Part shown: positions 16,488-18,733 of the stretch, piece by piece
Layout of the letters: every line of letters begins with the position of its first letter
How positions within the stretch are numbered: the stretch's first letter is position 1
Assembly: GCA_014904985.1 (NCBI GenBank)
Contig: MU128992.1
Location: 82,252 to 100,984 of the forward strand
Origin: Hydnum rufescens UP504
Lineage: Eukaryota; Basidiomycota; Agaricomycetes; Cantharellales; Hydnaceae
Reading direction: 5' to 3'
DNA length: 18,733 nucleotides
The notes under the pieces: model-generated
What the model was told of the DNA's origin: nothing
Database searches by the model: none
Seen by the model: only the letters and a program-made list of their open reading frames with translations
Made by a program: the position numbers and the translations under genes

Positions 16488-17572
16488 ATGGCAACAAAGC
16501 GGGCTTTGACTTTTCCAACCACATCCGGTGACGCATATATAGCGAGTCGCTTTATACTGGTGCTAAATCCATCATTCATGTTGCATTCGATCTCACAGGA
16601 ACTCATTTTTCAGACTAAGGATGTGCCTTTTCTAAAGGTCACGAGCACGTGAACCACCGTCTTTGGCTGTCTGTTCAAAGACGGTATTGTTGCTGGGCAC
16701 TGATACGTGAGCACAGAAGGGCCCATCACTGGTGAACAAGAACTGCGAAAAAGGCAAGTGTGCCCGAGTCTGACGTCGTGACCGCGTTGAACTTTGACAA
16801 TAATCATCATTTCTCCTCTCTTTCCGTGGATTTGTTCATTCAGATCTACTGGATCGGTGAAAATATATCCGATGTTGAGGCCGGCAAGGCTGCTATGCGG
16901 AATTTACAACAGCATTCATTTCCTCCAGTGGAACTGCATACTTTGAGTTCTTGGCACAAGCCACGCGTCATAACGACCACGACAATGCTGAGGCAATATC
17001 TCTCCGGGTTCGTCACCTTCCCTAATATAACTGTTCACCTGTTGCTTGCCCGGCACTCAGGGCATGCTGACCAGTTATTTACCGACGTTGCTTCTTTTCA
17101 GACATCGGGGCGCCATTGGTGCAGCCTCCAGCCCTTGGCGGAGTCGAGTCGACAGGCGCACATCTCTTCACTATAGCACCTCGCTGGAGTAGGGATAAAT
17201 TGTTACGTGTCACAATGGGATCTGGAAGTCTTGCTGCTATAGCCGTATTCGAAAGTCTACAGCAGAGGGACCTCGAGGAGAGTTCCTTAACATCCTGTCT
17301 ACGCACCCTGACCATACAGCATCTTACGTATCTACTTAATCCTGGTTATCTTATCTAGGTGGAAAGCATGATCAATCTCGTGATTGCGACCATTTTCGCC
17401 GGTGTCTTCAACGATCTCAACTTTCTGGCTCTAACGTAGACGTGTGCGCTATCACTGGAGGATATGACGATGCTGCGAAATTATATGACGCCCAACGAGC
17501 GGGTGCCAGTACAAGCTCGGGCTGGGGACGACGGCCTAGACCATGGCAAGTGCGGGCAAGTTCATCTGGTAA
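16488..17572 (+). pseudogene. PUP1: Proteasome 20S subunit beta-2 (PUP1/PSMB7-type) pseudogene
   Basis: The functional protein is the trypsin-like catalytic beta subunit of the 20S core. Relic pieces appear in order: AGFDFSNHIR (exon 1, ending 16527), TKDVPFLKVTST then TTVFGCLFKDGIVAG and STEGPI, NKNCEK, VELHTLS and KPRVITTTTMLRQ, HIGAPLV then [76 protein letters not shown], and GTTA-stop-TMASAGKFIW with TAA at 17570-17572. Intron remnants remain at 16528-16598, 16754-16843 (GC-AG), 17008-17101 and before 17359, so it was not retroposed. Lesions include TGA at 16650 (the Gly before the expected catalytic Thr), TGA at 16701, TAG at 17537 (a conserved Trp) and frameshifts near 16612, 16725, 17420 and 17460. 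It should be dead; a functional copy is expected elsewhere. Confidence 0.92.
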
Positions 17573-17826
17573 GGTCGAGTGATGTAGCCTCCCAACATTC
17601 TCAACTGCAATACAATTGCGACAAAGTATCTCACCGGTCACGCGCTAGGATGTGTCTCGCTAGTTCACAACGCACTGCTGTATCGTGTGCCGAATGTCTC
17701 CCTCCAATTTCAACACCTGGGTCACTATGACGGTTCCTCCCGTGGCTGAACAATGTGGGGATCGTGCTCTCCCTTCACAAGCCCTACAAATTTTTTCCAG
17801 CCCAGTTACACTGTCATAATGTCTGA

Positions 17827-18160
17827 ATGATCTGTAAACCCGACATGATAATGACTTTTTTAATCTCTGAGAACTTCGTGTGCACTGATTCCTGGGGGGC
17901 CAGGTACGGTATGATCTGTGCCATACTTTCTAATGATTATTCATCTAGTGGACCCTTCCAGACCATTTCCTTTGAGAAGTATCAAGGATGGATCCATTCA
18001 ATGTGGAAGGTGAGATTGTGATCTCATACACATGTGAACCAATCTGATATTATGTTCACAGACTGAATCCATGGACGAGTGGAGTTACAAGAACGGCCGA
18101 GCAGGTAGATCGAGATCTGAGAACCCCACTGATCACTTATGGCCAATGATCTGTGGCTAA
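17827..18160 (+). CDS. Possible two-exon orphan ORF or gene fragment
   Basis: A frame from the ATG at 17827 reads to TGG AAG at 18009, where a good donor AAG/GTGAGA starts a 52-nt intron (18010-18061) ending TTCACAG. The frame continues ACT GAA TCC ATG GAC GAG to a TAA at 18158-18160, giving about 93 residues (for example GPFQTISFEKYQGWIHSMWK then TESMDEWSYKNG). The clean intron and coherent protein suggest a real exon pair, but I do not recognise the protein. The N-terminal part looks arbitrary because the ATG follows a TGA directly. It could be the 3' part of a gene whose upstream exons are lost. Confidence 0.35.
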
Positions 18161-18733
18161 AGGGTTTGCCCCCCAGCTCTGGTACACCTCTTCCATCCAT
18201 TATGGTGTGTCTTGTATGTCAATTTGCATGCCATGAAGGTGGTGGACAAAAGTATGTCAGATTTGGAGATGTACAACCCCCAAATGTGATGTCTCTTGTT
18301 CAGAGCTGGGACTTGCCCTGGATAGAGACTGAACCTGTTCTCATTATCAATATGATGGACTCTCCAGTGATCAAATTATGACTCAGTGAGAAAATGTAAT
18401 GGGATGGGCCCCTTTGACCTAACCTACTTTCAAGCTGACCTATCCAGCATGCAATCTCATTCTTTCATTAAATCAGGGGCATGTCCCCAATGGCTGGTGT
18501 GGGATTCACTCCTGGATTGCCAATTCCTTCTGCAGGAACACCCCAGGGCCATGCTGAAATGTGTAAGGTGACATCAGACCTCCATTTATGGCTGCATCAG
18601 TGAAAAACCCTATGAATACTACAAATTACAAGGATGAACAGATATTGTTAATGGACATCTGCCTTGCTAACACAAGGATGTGGCCCTGAGGTTTTCCAGA
18701 ACTCTATGGAGACCAGGTATGCTTTCAACTGGT
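18161..18733. other. CpG-free transposon-like sequence, no gene recognised
   Basis: CpG disappears at about 18110-18160 and does not return to the window edge, matching the 0.5-9.4 kb block. Plus-strand frames of 80 and 61 codons (18139-18381 and 18386-18571) show no domain. Probably another decayed repeat entering from the right. Confidence 0.5.

Overview
The window looks like a transposon-rich chromosome segment of a filamentous basidiomycete, most likely an Agaricomycete. The pointers are short introns of about 50-95 nt, a STAND-type NACHT-WD40 gene of the kind expanded in mushrooms, an intron-containing relic of a 20S proteasome beta-2 gene, and Ty1/copia and gypsy-like debris. No rRNA, tRNA or CRISPR was seen.

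Layout. (1) 1-470: the 3' end of a copia element on the minus strand (RNase H tail and LTR-like flank). (2) About 490-9430: an almost CpG-free block of decayed transposon sequence. It holds two related LTR-like copies (1113-1464 and 7917-8241), a 68-bp minisatellite (2355-2775), an old ~170-bp tandem repeat (2890-3395), a second LTR-type terminus with nested palindromes (4821-4890), and an inverted pair of ORFs for a small single-pass membrane protein (5109-5732 minus, 8450-8761 plus). (3) 9325-9795: an imperfect inverted repeat whose centre is CpG-containing. (4) 10058-14144, minus strand: a NACHT-WD40 gene with three proposed introns and 14 WD repeats. It is broken by a 1-nt deletion just after WD repeat 7 and by an in-frame TGA in repeat 13. 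(5) 14145-18110: CpG-rich, gene-like sequence. It contains a possible small spliced gene (15772-16296), a clear degenerate proteasome beta-2 pseudogene (16488-17572) and a possible orphan two-exon ORF (17827-18160). (6) 18161-18733: CpG-free transposon-like sequence again.

Main points. The NLR-like gene is a chimera in base composition. By hand count there are about 110 CpG in the ~1.56 kb NACHT exon and only 2 in the ~1.98 kb WD-repeat part, and the change falls at the first WD repeat. This suggests that repeat-directed cytosine methylation and deamination acted on the tandem WD array as it did on the transposons. The two TGA stops in the CpG-free sequence (10481 and 8759) fit CGA-to-TGA changes. 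The proteasome relic has a stop at the codon just before the expected catalytic threonine. I see no intact new system. The best candidates for something undescribed are the membrane-protein ORF carried by the transposon family and the selective CpG loss of an immune-receptor repeat domain.
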